DNA of 56,100 bases from an uncultured Clostridia bacterium (GTDB lineage: Bacteria; Bacillota; Clostridia; Christensenellales; Borkfalkiaceae). The notes below the pieces were generated by a model, which did no database searches, was not told where the DNA came from, and worked only from the letters and a program-made list of their open reading frames with translations. Positions 1-8,238 of this stretch are shown here, piece after piece. The DNA is taken from contig CALWAU010000114.1 in NCBI GenBank assembly GCA_944375795.1, forward strand, positions 1 to 56,100, read 5' to 3'. Both the position numbers and the translations under genes were made by a program. Position 1 is the first letter of the stretch. Each line of letters begins with the position of its first letter.

Positions 1-1
1 C

Positions 2-223
2 GAACTCCAAAAAAAGGGCCGCGCGAAATATCTTTTCGGCCGGCTGTTTCCTTCCTATGCGGTGATGAAAACTGGGTACCCCGTTCTCGCAAAACTGCCG
101 TTTCTGCTTCCTTTCTGTTGGATCGCCCGCCTGTTCCGGGGTCTGTTCCGCCGCAGAAAACAAATTGCGCGCGAATACCGCTACGTCAGCCAGGACCCGC
201 AGAAACGCGAAAAAGATAATTGA
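2..223 (+). CDS. C-terminal end of a nucleotidyltransferase-like protein (5' truncated by window)
   Basis: The frame is open from the window edge to TGA at 221-223, leaving about 73 residues. The tail carries a hydrophobic, arginine-flanked stretch (LPFLLPFCWIARLFR) followed by RRRK. From memory this pattern is typical of the C-terminus of the uncharacterised nucleotidyltransferase family often encoded in Firmicutes polysaccharide clusters. The catalytic domain lies outside the window, so the assignment rests on the tail alone. A hairpin follows the stop at once, so this is the last gene of its transcript. Confidence 0.5.
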   Translation, partial: ELQKKGRAKYLFGRLFPSYAVMKTGYPVLAKLPFLLPFCWIARLFRGLFRRRKQIAREYRYVSQDPQKREKDN

Positions 224-225
224 AC

Positions 226-257
226 GGAAACCGCGCCACTCAACGGGCGCGGTTTCC
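226..257 (+). terminator. Hairpin terminator after the partial nucleotidyltransferase gene
   Basis: GGAAACCGCGCC (226-237) and GGCGCGGTTTCC (246-257) form a perfect 12-bp stem with an 8-nt loop, 3 nt after the stop. The T tract behind it is short and interrupted, but an A/T-rich run follows. Confidence 0.7.
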
Positions 258-296
258 CTTCTCGGAAAAAAATAAAAATTTTTTCCTTCCATTCCC

Positions 297-336
297 TTGA
301 CAATACGAAATAACAGTGTTATAATAACTATGTTAT
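297..336 (+). promoter_or_regulatory. tetR promoter with two palindromic operators
   Basis: TTGACA (297-302) and TATAAT (320-325) are 17 bp apart, a consensus vegetative promoter. ATAACAGTGTTAT (310-322) covers the spacer and the -10. ATAACTATGTTAT (324-336) covers the start point. Both are 13-bp palindromes sharing ATAAC/GTTAT ends and centred 14 bp apart. They sit directly before a TetR-family gene, so autorepression by two repressor dimers is the natural reading (inference). Confidence 0.8.
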
Positions 337-354
337 CAAATGCGGGAGGACGAT

Positions 355-972
355 ATGCGGGAAAAGGACGACGCCGCAAAGGAAAAGATTCTCGAATGCG
401 CGAAGGCGGAATTTATGGAGCGGGGGTATGCGGACGCTTCCATGCGCGCGATCGCGGAACGTTCGGGCTGTACGACGGGGATGCTGTACAGCCGTTTCGC
501 GGATAAAGACGAAATTTTCCGCGAATTGGTGGAATCGCCCGCGGAAGAACTGTACAATTATTTCGTCGCCGTACAGGACGATTTTGCCGCCCGCGACCCC
601 GAATTTCAGCGCACGCAGATGCACGCCTATGTAGACGCGAAAATCGGACGCATGGCGGACATCATCTACGACAATTTCGATGCCTTCAAGCTCATCGTCT
701 GCAAAAGTAACGGCTCCAGCTACGAGTTTTATATCGACAGAATGGTGGACATAGAGACAAAAAATACTTTCCGTTTTATCGAACTGCTCCGCAGCCAGGG
801 GATCCGCGTCAACGAAATCCGTAAAGATTTCGCGCATATGCTTTCCAGCGCGCTCTTTAACGGTATGTTTGAAGTCGTGGCGCACGACCTGTCCAAAGAG
901 GACGCCCTGCATTACATCGGCCAGCTCCAACGTTTTTTCAACGCGGGCTGGGACGTCCTGCTCGGCCTTTGA
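355..972 (+). CDS. TetR/AcrR-family transcriptional regulator
   Basis: One-domain repressor of about 205 residues. The N-terminal helix-turn-helix (KEKILECAKAEFMERGY, then the recognition region around SGCTTGMLYSRFADK) is typical TetR; the rest is a ligand-binding and dimerisation domain of unknown specificity. ATG at 355 is preferred over the in-frame ATG at 340 because GGGAGGA (344-350) lies at Shine-Dalgarno distance from 355 and would fall inside the coding region if 340 were used. It is followed by a terminator and then an ABC exporter pair, the usual target of such repressors. The promoter carries two palindromes, so autoregulation is likely. The ligand cannot be read from sequence. Confidence 0.9.
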   Translation: MREKDDAAKEKILECAKAEFMERGYADASMRAIAERSGCTTGMLYSRFADKDEIFRELVESPAEELYNYFVAVQDDFAARDPEFQRTQMHAYVDAKIGRMADIIYDNFDAFKLIVCKSNGSSYEFYIDRMVDIETKNTFRFIELLRSQGIRVNEIRKDFAHMLSSALFNGMFEVVAHDLSKEDALHYIGQLQRFFNAGWDVLLGL

Positions 973-981
973 CCAATTTTC

Positions 982-1008
982 GGGAGCCCTTGGCGCTCCC
1001 TTTTCTTC
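982..1008 (+). terminator. Hairpin after tetR
   Basis: GGGAGC (982-987) pairs with GCTCCC (995-1000), followed by TTTTCTTCC. It separates tetR from the ABC exporter genes; partial read-through is possible because no strong promoter is visible between them. Confidence 0.65.
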
Positions 1009-1016
1009 CGCCTTTC

Positions 1017-1034
1017 AGTTCGCATATGCGAACT
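1017..1034 (+). promoter_or_regulatory. Perfect 18-bp palindrome upstream of the ABC exporter
   Basis: AGTTCGCATATGCGAACT is self-complementary over all 18 bp and lies between the tetR terminator and the exporter genes. It differs from the tetR operators (ATAAC/GTTAT). It may be an operator for another regulator or a second site type; no consensus promoter overlaps it. Confidence 0.45.
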
Positions 1035-1065
1035 AATGGACGATAAATTTTTTTAGGAGGTCTTT

Positions 1066-1101
1066 ATGCAATCCGTATCTCGTAGAGGAGGCGCTTCATG
1101 A
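1066..1101 (+). CDS. 11-residue leader peptide translationally coupled to the ABC exporter
   Basis: ATG at 1066 follows AGGAGG (1055-1060) at good spacing and reads MQSVSRRGGAS before TGA at 1099-1101. The stop overlaps the exporter start codon (1098) in ATGA. The Shine-Dalgarno of the exporter (AGAGGAGG, 1084-1091) lies inside the leader codons for Arg-Gly-Gly. A strong ribosome site on such a short frame suggests a coupling or attenuation leader, but a chance frame cannot be excluded. Confidence 0.4.
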   Translation: MQSVSRRGGAS

Positions 1102-2870
1102 AAAGGAAGGACAATTTTTCCGAACTGATGGGATATGCGGGAAAGCATCGGTTTCTTACCTATGCTTCCTGGGTGCTCTCAGCGCTCAGCGCGCTTCTGG
1201 CGCTGGTGCCGTTCGTGTATATCTGGCTCATCGTCAGGGAGGTCATCCGGGTCAATCCCGATTTTTCGCAGGCGTCGGGAATCGTAAAAAACGGCTGGAT
1301 GGCCGTATTGTTCGCGCTGCTGTCCATGCTGGTCTATTTTGCGGCATTGATGTGTTCTCATCTCTCCGCCTTCCGCATTGCGGGAAATATCCGCAAGAGA
1401 GCCATGGCCCACGTCGCGGCGCTCCCGCTCGGATTTACCGAAGAAATGGGCAGCGGCAGGGTCCGCCGCATCGTCAACGAATCGAGCACGGCCACGGAAA
1501 CATATCTCGCGCATCAGCTCCCCGACTTGGCGGGAGCAATCGCGACGCCGATCGGCATGCTCGCGCTCCTGTTCGCTTTCGATTGGCGGCTGGGGCTGCT
1601 CTGCCTGCTCCCGTCCGTCGCGGCCTTTTGCATCATGGCGAAAATGACGGGAAAGAGCATGGCGGAGAAAATGCGGCAGTATCAAGGCGCGCTCGAGGAC
1701 ATGAACAACGAAGCCGTGGAATACGTGCGCGGCATTCCCGTCGTCAAAACTTTCGGGCAAACGGTATTTTCCTTCAAGCGGTTCAAGGGTTCCATCGACC
1801 GCTACAACACGTGGGTGGTCGCTTATACCAAACAGCTGATGAAGCCGATGCTGTGGTTCACGACGGCGATCAACGGCGCGTTTGCCCTGCTCGTCGCGGC
1901 GGGACTCGTCGTCGCGCGCGGCGACGTCACTCCGGAATTTCTGCTCGATCTGATCTTTTACATCATCTTTACGCCCGTCATCTCCGTCACGCTCAACAAG
2001 GTCATGTACATGAGCGAAAACGGCCTGATCGTCGACGACGCCATGCGCCGCATCCGTTCTCTCCTGGAAATACGGCCTTTGCCGGAGCCTGCATCTCCTC
2101 GGCTTCCGAAAGACAATTCCGTGGAATTTGACGAAGTGCGTTTCCGTTACCGCAACGCCTCGGAAGATGCCGTCAAGGGGGTTTCCTTTCGGGCGGAGCC
2201 CGGACAGACCGTCGCTTTCGTCGGGCCGTCGGGCGGAGGCAAAACCACGGCCGCGGGACTCATTTCCCGCTTCTGGGACGCGAGCGGCGGCGCCGTGAAG
2301 GTGGGCGGCGAAAATGTCCGGGATATTCCCAAAGAAACGCTCATGCGGACGGTCTCCTATGTCTTTCAGGACAGCAAACTCCTGAAGGCCTCCGTTCGCG
2401 AAAACGTGAAACTTGCCAGGCCGGAAGCGACCGAGCGAGAGGTCCTCGCCGCGCTGCACGACGCGCAGTGCGACGATATCGTGGCAAAACTGCCCCGCGG
2501 AATCGATACAGTCATCGGCGCGAAGGGCGTCTATCTTTCGGGCGGGGAACGGCAACGCATCGCCATTGCGCGGGCGCTTCTGAAAAATGCCCCGATCGTC
2601 GTGCTGGACGAAGCCACCGCCTTTGCCGATCCCGAAAACGAGGCGGCGGTCCAAAGGGCCTTCGAGCGGCTTTCGGAAGGAAGAACGGTCATCATGATCG
2701 CCCACCGCCTGACGACGGTCAGACATGCCGACCGCATCTTCGTCTGGCAGGAAGGGCAAATCGCCGAAAGCGGCACGCACGAAGAACTGCTCGAACAAAA
2801 GGGGCTTTACGAGAAGATGTGGAGGGATTATCAGACTTCGGTATCCTGGAAAGTCGGAGGTGAATCATGA
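1098..2870 (+). CDS. ABC exporter subunit 1 (TM domain fused to ATPase)
   Basis: 590-residue half-transporter with an N-terminal six-helix exporter domain (about residues 15-320) and a nucleotide-binding domain (about 345-590). Visible motifs are Walker A GPSGGGKTT with Lys382, signature LSGGE, Walker B VVLDEAT with Asp504/Glu505, and the H-loop in IAHR. All ATPase residues look intact. It belongs to the MsbA/multidrug class; the substrate (drug, lipid or peptide) is unknown. The 3' end overlaps the next half-transporter by ATGA, so the two are probably a coupled heterodimer. Position behind tetR suggests inducible export of whatever that repressor binds. Confidence 0.9.
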   Translation: MKRKDNFSELMGYAGKHRFLTYASWVLSALSALLALVPFVYIWLIVREVIRVNPDFSQASGIVKNGWMAVLFALLSMLVYFAALMCSHLSAFRIAGNIRKRAMAHVAALPLGFTEEMGSGRVRRIVNESSTATETYLAHQLPDLAGAIATPIGMLALLFAFDWRLGLLCLLPSVAAFCIMAKMTGKSMAEKMRQYQGALEDMNNEAVEYVRGIPVVKTFGQTVFSFKRFKGSIDRYNTWVVAYTKQLMKPMLWFTTAINGAFALLVAAGLVVARGDVTPEFLLDLIFYIIFTPVISVTLNKVMYMSENGLIVDDAMRRIRSLLEIRPLPEPASPRLPKDNSVEFDEVRFRYRNASEDAVKGVSFRAEPGQTVAFVGPSGGGKTTAAGLISRFWDASGGAVKVGGENVRDIPKETLMRTVSYVFQDSKLLKASVRENVKLARPEATEREVLAALHDAQCDDIVAKLPRGIDTVIGAKGVYLSGGERQRIAIARALLKNAPIVVLDEATAFADPENEAAVQRAFERLSEGRTVIMIAHRLTTVRHADRIFVWQEGQIAESGTHEELLEQKGLYEKMWRDYQTSVSWKVGGES

Positions 2871-4602
2871 CGGAATATCTCATGAAAAAATATGCCCTGT
2901 CACGACAGGGCGCAAAAGATTTGATCAAAGGCACCCTCGCGTGCGCTTTATCCAACCTGGTGCTGATGCTGCCCGCAGGTCTGCTGTATCTGCTCGTGCA
3001 GGACCTGTCGGGCGGGCGGATACCGGCGGCGCGCTATCCTTTCTATATCGTCGGCGTCATCGCCGCGCTCGCTCTGATTTTCGTCTCGGCAGGAATACAG
3101 TACCGCGCGACCTATTTTGCGACGTATAAGGAGAGCGCGGTAAGGCGGGTGACGCTGGCGGAAAAGCTCCGCAAACTTCCGCTCGCCTTTTTCGGGAAAA
3201 AGGACCTTTCCGACCTCACGAGCACGATCATGGCGGATTGCGCCACGCTGGAAACGGCCTTTTCTCACTGGATCCCCGAGTTTTTCGGTTCCGTGCTCTC
3301 CACCGTCCTCATCGCGATCGGCCTGTTTTTCTCCGATTGGCGGATGGCGCTGGCGGCGCTCTGGGTCCTGCCCGTCTCCCTCGCGCTCGTGGGCTGTTCC
3401 AAAAAGGTGCAGAATTATTTCTCCGCAAAACAAACGGAAGCAAAGATGGCGCTTGCCGACGGGATTCAGGAGTGTATCGAAACGGCGCGCGATCTAAAAT
3501 CCTGCAACGCCGAGCAAAAGTATCTTCGCGGACTGAACGGAAAAGCGGACGCCGTGGAGAAACGCGCCGTCAAGAGCGAACTCGGCACGGCGATGTTCGT
3601 CGTGACGGCGGGCCTGCTCCTCAAATTCGGCATCGCCACCGTCGCGCTTGCGGGAAGCGTTCTGCTCGCCGGGGGAGAAATATCCCTTTCCGTATTTTTT
3701 CTGTATCTGCTCGTCGTATCCAGGCTCTACGACCCGATGAACGGCAGTCTGCAAAACCTCGCCGCGATCAATTCCGTGCAAATCAACATAGACCGCATGA
3801 AAGAAATAGAGGAGTATCCCGTTCAGCCGGGAACGGCGGATTTTTCCTCGAACGGCTACGACGTTGCATTTGAAAACGTCGGATTCTCCTACGACGACGG
3901 GGAAACCGTCCTGAAAGACGTCTCCTTTGTCGCAAAACAGGGGGAGGTAACCGCTCTGATCGGACCCTCCGGCGGCGGAAAATCGACGACGGCAAAACTG
4001 GCGGCCCGCTTCTGGGACGCGGACAAGGGCAAAATCACGGTGGGGGAACGGACGTAAAGACGGTGGACCCCGAAAAGCTGCTCTCCGTTTATTCCATCGT
4101 ATTCCAGGACGTCACGCTGTTCAACAACACCGTAATGGAAAATATCCGCATCGGCAGACAGGGCGCGACGGACGAAGAAGTGCTCCGCGCGGCGCGGGAG
4201 GCACAATGCGACGAATTTGTCTCCAAGCTTCCCGAGGGATACGGCACCATGATCGGAGAAAACGGCTCGGCGCTCTCGGGCGGGGAACGCCAGCGCATTT
4301 CCATCGCCCGCGCACTGCTCAAAGACGCGCCCGTCATTCTTCTCGACGAGGCCACGGCCTCCCTGGACGCGGAAAATGAAACGCTCATTCAGCGGGCGAT
4401 ATCCCGCCTCGTAAAAAACAAAACCGTCCTCATCATCGCCCATCGCATGCGTACCGTCGAAGGCGCGGATAAACTCGTCCTGCTCAACGGCGGCACGGTC
4501 GCCGAGCAGGGTTCGCCCGCGCAGCTCAAAGAGCGGGGCGGAATGTACGCCAAAATGCTCGCCTTGCAGCAACAAAGCGCCGACTGGTCGATACACGGAT
4601 AA
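2867..4602 (+). pseudogene. ABC exporter subunit 2, frameshifted in the ATPase domain
   Basis: The first segment (2867-4057) holds the TM domain and Walker A GPSGGGKST (Lys372), then stops at TAA 4055-4057. The second (about 4058-4602) carries the Q-loop region, signature ALSGGE, Walker B VILLDEAT and the H-loop of the same domain in another frame. Adding one G to the five-G run at 4042-4046 restores a continuous protein through VGGTDVKTVDPEK. Either the gene is broken or the homopolymer was miscalled. The subunit 1 partner is intact, and both halves of this gene look well conserved, which favours a recent lesion or a sequencing error. A programmed shift is unlikely since the re-paired A-site codon would mismatch. 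Confidence 0.85.
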
Positions 4603-4603
4603 T

Positions 4604-4658
4604 CGCCGATTTTTCCGCCGAGGCGCAGTAAAGATGAATTTGCCGCAAAAAATCGGCG
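4604..4658 (+). repeat. Spaced inverted repeat after the ABC genes
   Basis: CGCCGATTTTT (4604-4614) and AAAAATCGGCG (4648-4658) are exact complements 33 nt apart, beginning 2 nt after the stop. It could form a large hairpin at the transcript end. No T tract follows, so termination is uncertain. Confidence 0.4.
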
Positions 4659-4676
4659 GCGGAGGACGAAACTGCC

Positions 4677-4705
4677 TTTACTTTTCGGTCGAAAACGTGT
4701 ATAAT
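4677..4705 (+). promoter_or_regulatory. Promoter of the DtxR/MntR-type gene
   Basis: TTTACT (4677-4682) and TATAAT (4700-4705) are 17 bp apart, 27 bp before the start codon. A GGGGGAGG ribosome site lies between. Confidence 0.65.
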
Positions 4706-4732
4706 AATAGAAAATGACCGGGGGAGGCACTC

Positions 4733-5098
4733 ATGAAAAACAGGGAATCGGAAGAAATGTACCTCGAAACCATTCTCATTCTGAAAAACAGAAAGGGGAG
4801 CGTTCGCTCCGTGGATATCGTGGAGGAGCGGAATTATGCAAAATCCAGCGTTTCCCGCGCCGTCAACCTGCTTCAGAAAAAGGGATACATTTCCATCGAT
4901 CACAGCGGAGAAATAACGCTCACGTCGTCGGGCAGCGCAAAGGCCAACGACGTTTACGAGCGTCACCGCGTCCTCACGGACGTGCTGATGCGCATCGGCG
5001 CGGACAGGGCTTCCGCCGAGGACAATGCCTGCCGCATCGAACACGTCATCACGCCCGAACTTTTCGAGCTCATCAAAAATTTTGCGAAAAAGAATTGA
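4733..5098 (+). CDS. DtxR/MntR-family metal-dependent regulator
   Basis: 121 residues, the short two-domain form: an N-terminal winged helix (SVRSVDIVEERNYAKSSVSRAV is the recognition region) and a metal-binding dimerisation domain, without the SH3-like third domain of longer DtxR proteins. The cluster EDNACRIEHVI resembles the C-terminal metal ligands (Glu, Glu/Cys, His) of MntR. It probably senses Mn2+ or Fe2+ and represses metal transport genes; no transporter is adjacent, so targets are unknown. It has its own promoter and a strong terminator, making it monocistronic. MntR, rather than an iron sensor, is suggested by length only. Confidence 0.85.
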   Translation: MKNRESEEMYLETILILKNRKGSVRSVDIVEERNYAKSSVSRAVNLLQKKGYISIDHSGEITLTSSGSAKANDVYERHRVLTDVLMRIGADRASAEDNACRIEHVITPELFELIKNFAKKN

Positions 5099-5143
5099 TT
5101 TGTCGCGCCCGAAGATTTCGGCGCACCGGAAATTTTGCGAAAA

Positions 5144-5171
5144 ACGGAACCGTGTTTCGGTTCCGTTTTTT
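5144..5171 (+). terminator. Rho-independent terminator after the MntR-type gene
   Basis: ACGGAACCG (5144-5152) pairs with CGGTTCCGT (5158-5166) around a 5-nt loop, followed by a T run to 5171. Confidence 0.9.
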
Positions 5172-5283
5172 ACGGTCTCCCGCCTCAAACGCAGGAAATC
5201 AAGATAATTTTAGTTTATTTCAATCCCAATGGCTTGATGTTTCTGCCAGAATATGGTACAATGGTTCAGGTAAGTTTTTTCGG

Positions 5284-5312
5284 AAAAAAAGGCTACCCGT
5301 ATTCGGGTAGCC
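5284..5312 (-). terminator. Terminator of tRNA-Leu
   Basis: On the minus strand GGCTACCCG and CGGGTAGCC (5291-5312) form a 9-bp stem with a 4-nt loop, followed by seven T (5290-5284). It begins 5 nt after the tRNA CCA end. Confidence 0.9.
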
Positions 5313-5317
5313 TCCGA

Positions 5318-5404
5318 TGGTGCCGGTGGTGGGATTTGAACCCACACGCCATCGCTGGCAAAGGATTTTGAGTCCTCCTCGTCTGCCAATTCCAACACAC
5401 CGGC
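5318..5404 (-). tRNA. tRNA-Leu (anticodon CAA)
   Basis: Acceptor strands GCCGGTG and CACCGGC pair fully, with A discriminator and an encoded CCA. The T arm reads GTGGG TTCAAAT CCCAC. The anticodon loop CTCAAAA gives anticodon CAA (5370-5368), reading UUG. A long variable arm (GCCA/TGGC stem) marks it as class II, as expected for leucine. Length is 87 nt including CCA. It is a single tRNA unit with its own promoter and terminator, placed between the metal regulator and polA. Confidence 0.95.
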
Positions 5405-5475
5405 AAAGTATGAAACCGATCGCCGCACTTCCCCTTTGAACGGCATAAAACGGCGGCGGCTTGTATAACATTAAT

Positions 5476-5504
5476 ATTATATAAAATGCCGAAGAAAAAA
5501 GCAA
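5476..5504 (-). promoter_or_regulatory. Promoter of tRNA-Leu
   Basis: On the minus strand TTGCTT (5504-5499) and TATAAT (5481-5476) are 17 bp apart. The expected start lies about 65 nt before the mature 5' end, leaving a long leader to be trimmed by RNase P. Confidence 0.65.
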
Positions 5505-5540
5505 GTGTTTTTTCAAAGCTTTTTTGTTTTTTCTCATTTT

Positions 5541-5559
5541 TTCCCGCTACAAGCGGGAA
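5541..5559 (+). repeat. Short hairpin in the polA leader
   Basis: TTCCCGCT (5541-5548) pairs with AGCGGGAA (5552-5559) around a 3-nt loop, 24 nt before the polA start. No clear promoter for polA is visible between the tRNA promoter and this hairpin. Confidence 0.4.
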
Positions 5560-5583
5560 GCCAGCGTTTTTTAAGGGACTTTT

Positions 5584-8160
5584 ATGGATAAATTCGTATT
5601 GATCGACGGAAACAGCCTGCTCAACAGGGCATATTATGCCACTCCCGTTTTTACCGCAAAAAACGGCCTCCCCACCAATGGTATTTTCGGATTTGTCAAG
5701 CTTCTGTTGAAGCTCATCTCGGACAAAAAACCTTCTTATCTCGCAGTGGCGTTCGACCTGCACGCGCCCACGTTCCGGCACGAGCTCTACGCCGACTATA
5801 AAGCCGGCCGCAAGCCGATGCCCGAGGATCTCGTCGTACAGGTCCCCGTTTTGAAGGAAGTACTTTCCCTGATGCGGATAAAGATCTGCGAAATGCAGGG
5901 GTACGAGGCGGACGACATCATCGGGACCTTGTCCAAACGCTTCGACGTGCAGACCTATATCTATACGGGGGACCGCGATTCCTACCAACTCGTGGACGAT
6001 ACCACGAGCGTCTGCTATACCAGAAAGGGGGTCAGCGACCTGCTCGAACTCTCCGCCGACAACTTTCGGAGCGAAGTGGGATTGGAGCCGGCGCAGATTA
6101 TCGACCTGAAAGCACTGATGGGGGACAAATCGGACAATATTCCGGGCGTTCCGGGCATCGGCGAAAAATCCGCGATGCAGCTGCTCGAACAATACGAAAA
6201 CCTGGACGGCATTTATGCCCACCTCGACGAAATCAAAGGTTCGCTCAACAAAAAGCTTACGGAAAACAGGGAGTCCGCCTATTTTTCCCGCCGGCTCGCC
6301 ACCATCGACACGAACGTCCCCATAGACGTCAGTCTCGCCGAGTGCACGCTCAAAACTCCCTTTCCCCACACCGTACGGGAAAAATTTGCGGAACTCGATT
6401 TTCGCAGCATGGTCTCCATGCCCATCTTCGACGACGAGCCGGAAAGCACTCCCGACGAACCGTCGGAAACGATCATCTCCGAAATTTATCCGCAGTCCGT
6501 GGAAGAAGCAGCGGAAGCCTATAAACGCTCGAAGGGCGAACGCGTCGCCTGTTTTTGGAACGACAGAGAGCTCCGATATTATTTCGACGACGGAAGCGAC
6601 ACGGAATATGTCTTTCCGCTTAAAGAAAATCTTCTGGATATCGGTTATTTTCTGCATTCCATTACCGCCGTATTCCATATGCTGTTTGCCGGCGACAAAA
6701 AGGTTATCCTGTACAATTCCAAGGAAGTGCGCCATCGGCTCAGGGAGCTCAATCAACTCCTGACGGCGCCCTTTGAAGATGTCTCTCTGATAAAGTGTAT
6801 CGCCGAGGGAATGGGAAATTCCGACAGCCTGGATTTTTGCCTCAACTATTATTCTCTGCCCCTGCAAAATAAGGCGTACGGGGTGTTCCGCCTCTGGAAC
6901 ATCTATCTCGAAAAATTGGACGACGAGGCGGAAAAAAAGCTCTATCTCGACATCGAAAAGCCGTTATCCGCAGTCCTTTTCGACATGGAAATAACGGGCG
7001 TCTGCGTCGATCGGACGGCCCTCGACGAATTTTCCCGCAAATACGGTGCCGAGCTGAAACAGCTCACGGAAAAAATTCAGGCGCTGGCGGGAGAGCCCTT
7101 TAACCTCAATTCTCCGGTTCAGCTCGGAAAAATCCTCTTTGAAAAGCTGAGGATCGGAAAGGGCGGGGAACAGAAAAGCAAAGGGAAAAGAAATTATTCC
7201 ACGACGGCGGAAGTCCTCGAAAAATATGCGCCCGACCACGAAATCGTGCGGCTGCTCCTCCGATATCGGCAGATACAAAAATTGAATTCCACTTATGTGG
7301 AGGGCTTCAAACCTTTAATTACTTCCCGCGGAAAAGTTCATACTACCTACAATCAGATGAACACTTCCACGGGACGGCTTTCCAGCGCAAATCCGAATTT
7401 GCAGAACATTCCCGTCCGCAATGACGAGGGAAAGGAACTCAGAAAGCTCTTTATCGCCTCGCCCGGAAACGTACTCATCGACGCCGACTATTCCCAGATA
7501 GAGCTCCGCCTTCTCGCGCACTTTTCCGGATGCAAGGAGCTCATCGAGGCATACAGACAACATAAGGACATTCATGCGATTACGGCCTCCCAGGTATTCG
7601 GCGTTCCCATCGATAAAGTCACCCCGCAGATGAGAAGAAGCGCGAAAGCCGTCAATTTCGGAATCATTTACGGAATCAGCTCCTTCGGACTTGCCAAGGA
7701 TCTGGGCATCAGCGCAAAACGGGCGAAGGACTACATCGACAAATATTTTGCCACCTATTCGGACGTCAAAAAATATATGGACGAAAACGTGGAACGCGCA
7801 AAGCGCGACGGTTACATCACCACGCTGTTCGGAAGAAGGAGGGTGATAAACGAACTCCGTTCTTCCAATTACAATCTCCGTTCTTTCGGGGAACGCGCCG
7901 CCATGAATATGCCGCTCCAGGGCTCCAGCGCGGATATCATCAAAATTGCCATGATAAACGTCTGGAAGAAGCTGGAGGAGAAAAAGCTCCGCGCCAAACT
8001 CGTCCTTCAGGTCCACGACGAACTCGTCATCGACTGTCCCGAAGAAGAAAAGGAGATCGCGGCCGATATCCTGCAGACGGAAATGGAAAACGCCATTTCT
8101 CTCAAAGTGCCGCTGATCGTGGAAGTCGGCTGCGGAAAAAGCTGGTTCTCCGCAAAATAG
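5584..8160 (+). CDS. polA: DNA polymerase I
   Basis: 858 residues, the normal PolA length. N-terminal 5'-3' exonuclease domain (about 1-290, with YKAGRKPMPED and the DKSDNIPGVPGIG helix-hairpin-helix). The central 3'-5' exonuclease-like domain (about 300-480) shows no DxE motif, so proofreading is probably lost, as in many Firmicutes. The polymerase domain has motif A DADYSQIELRLL (Asp633), motif B RRSAKAVNFGIIYG and motif C QVHDELV (Asp812). It fills gaps in repair and removes RNA primers in the cytoplasm. The ribosome site is weak (AAGGGA, 5573-5578). coaE follows 78 nt later on the same strand, a common polA-coaE pairing. Confidence 0.98.
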   Translation: MDKFVLIDGNSLLNRAYYATPVFTAKNGLPTNGIFGFVKLLLKLISDKKPSYLAVAFDLHAPTFRHELYADYKAGRKPMPEDLVVQVPVLKEVLSLMRIKICEMQGYEADDIIGTLSKRFDVQTYIYTGDRDSYQLVDDTTSVCYTRKGVSDLLELSADNFRSEVGLEPAQIIDLKALMGDKSDNIPGVPGIGEKSAMQLLEQYENLDGIYAHLDEIKGSLNKKLTENRESAYFSRRLATIDTNVPIDVSLAECTLKTPFPHTVREKFAELDFRSMVSMPIFDDEPESTPDEPSETIISEIYPQSVEEAAEAYKRSKGERVACFWNDRELRYYFDDGSDTEYVFPLKENLLDIGYFLHSITAVFHMLFAGDKKVILYNSKEVRHRLRELNQLLTAPFEDVSLIKCIAEGMGNSDSLDFCLNYYSLPLQNKAYGVFRLWNIYLEKLDDEAEKKLYLDIEKPLSAVLFDMEITGVCVDRTALDEFSRKYGAELKQLTEKIQALAGEPFNLNSPVQLGKILFEKLRIGKGGEQKSKGKRNYSTTAEVLEKYAPDHEIVRLLLRYRQIQKLNSTYVEGFKPLITSRGKVHTTYNQMNTSTGRLSSANPNLQNIPVRNDEGKELRKLFIASPGNVLIDADYSQIELRLLAHFSGCKELIEAYRQHKDIHAITASQVFGVPIDKVTPQMRRSAKAVNFGIIYGISSFGLAKDLGISAKRAKDYIDKYFATYSDVKKYMDENVERAKRDGYITTLFGRRRVINELRSSNYNLRSFGERAAMNMPLQGSSADIIKIAMINVWKKLEEKKLRAKLVLQVHDELVIDCPEEEKEIAADILQTEMENAISLKVPLIVEVGCGKSWFSAK

Positions 8161-8165
8161 AATAC

Positions 8166-8222
8166 ATGTTTCACAAAAACAGTTTCACAAAGTTTCTTCG
8201 TGAATCAATTTTCGTGAAACAT
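8166..8222 (+). repeat. Nested inverted repeats of TGTTTCAC/GTGAAACA between polA and coaE
   Basis: ATGTTTCAC (8166-8174) and GTGAAACAT (8214-8222) are exact complements. Inside them GTTTCAC (8182-8188) and GTGAA (8200-8204) form a second pair. CGTGAAACA recurs at 8836-8844 after coaE. The half-site is the same as half of the Firmicutes parS palindrome TGTTTCACGTGAAACA, but no full parS is present. It could instead be an RNA hairpin in the polA-coaE transcript. Confidence 0.5.
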
Positions 8223-8238
8223 CATCGGAGGCTTGACC

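Noticed and set aside
4042..4050. Programmed -1 frameshift in the ABC gene
   Set aside because: The slip site G GGG GAA would re-pair the A-site codon poorly and no downstream hairpin is evident; a mutation or base-calling error is simpler.
8166..8222. A true parS site
   Set aside because: Only separated half-sites are present; the best 16-bp match has a poor left half.
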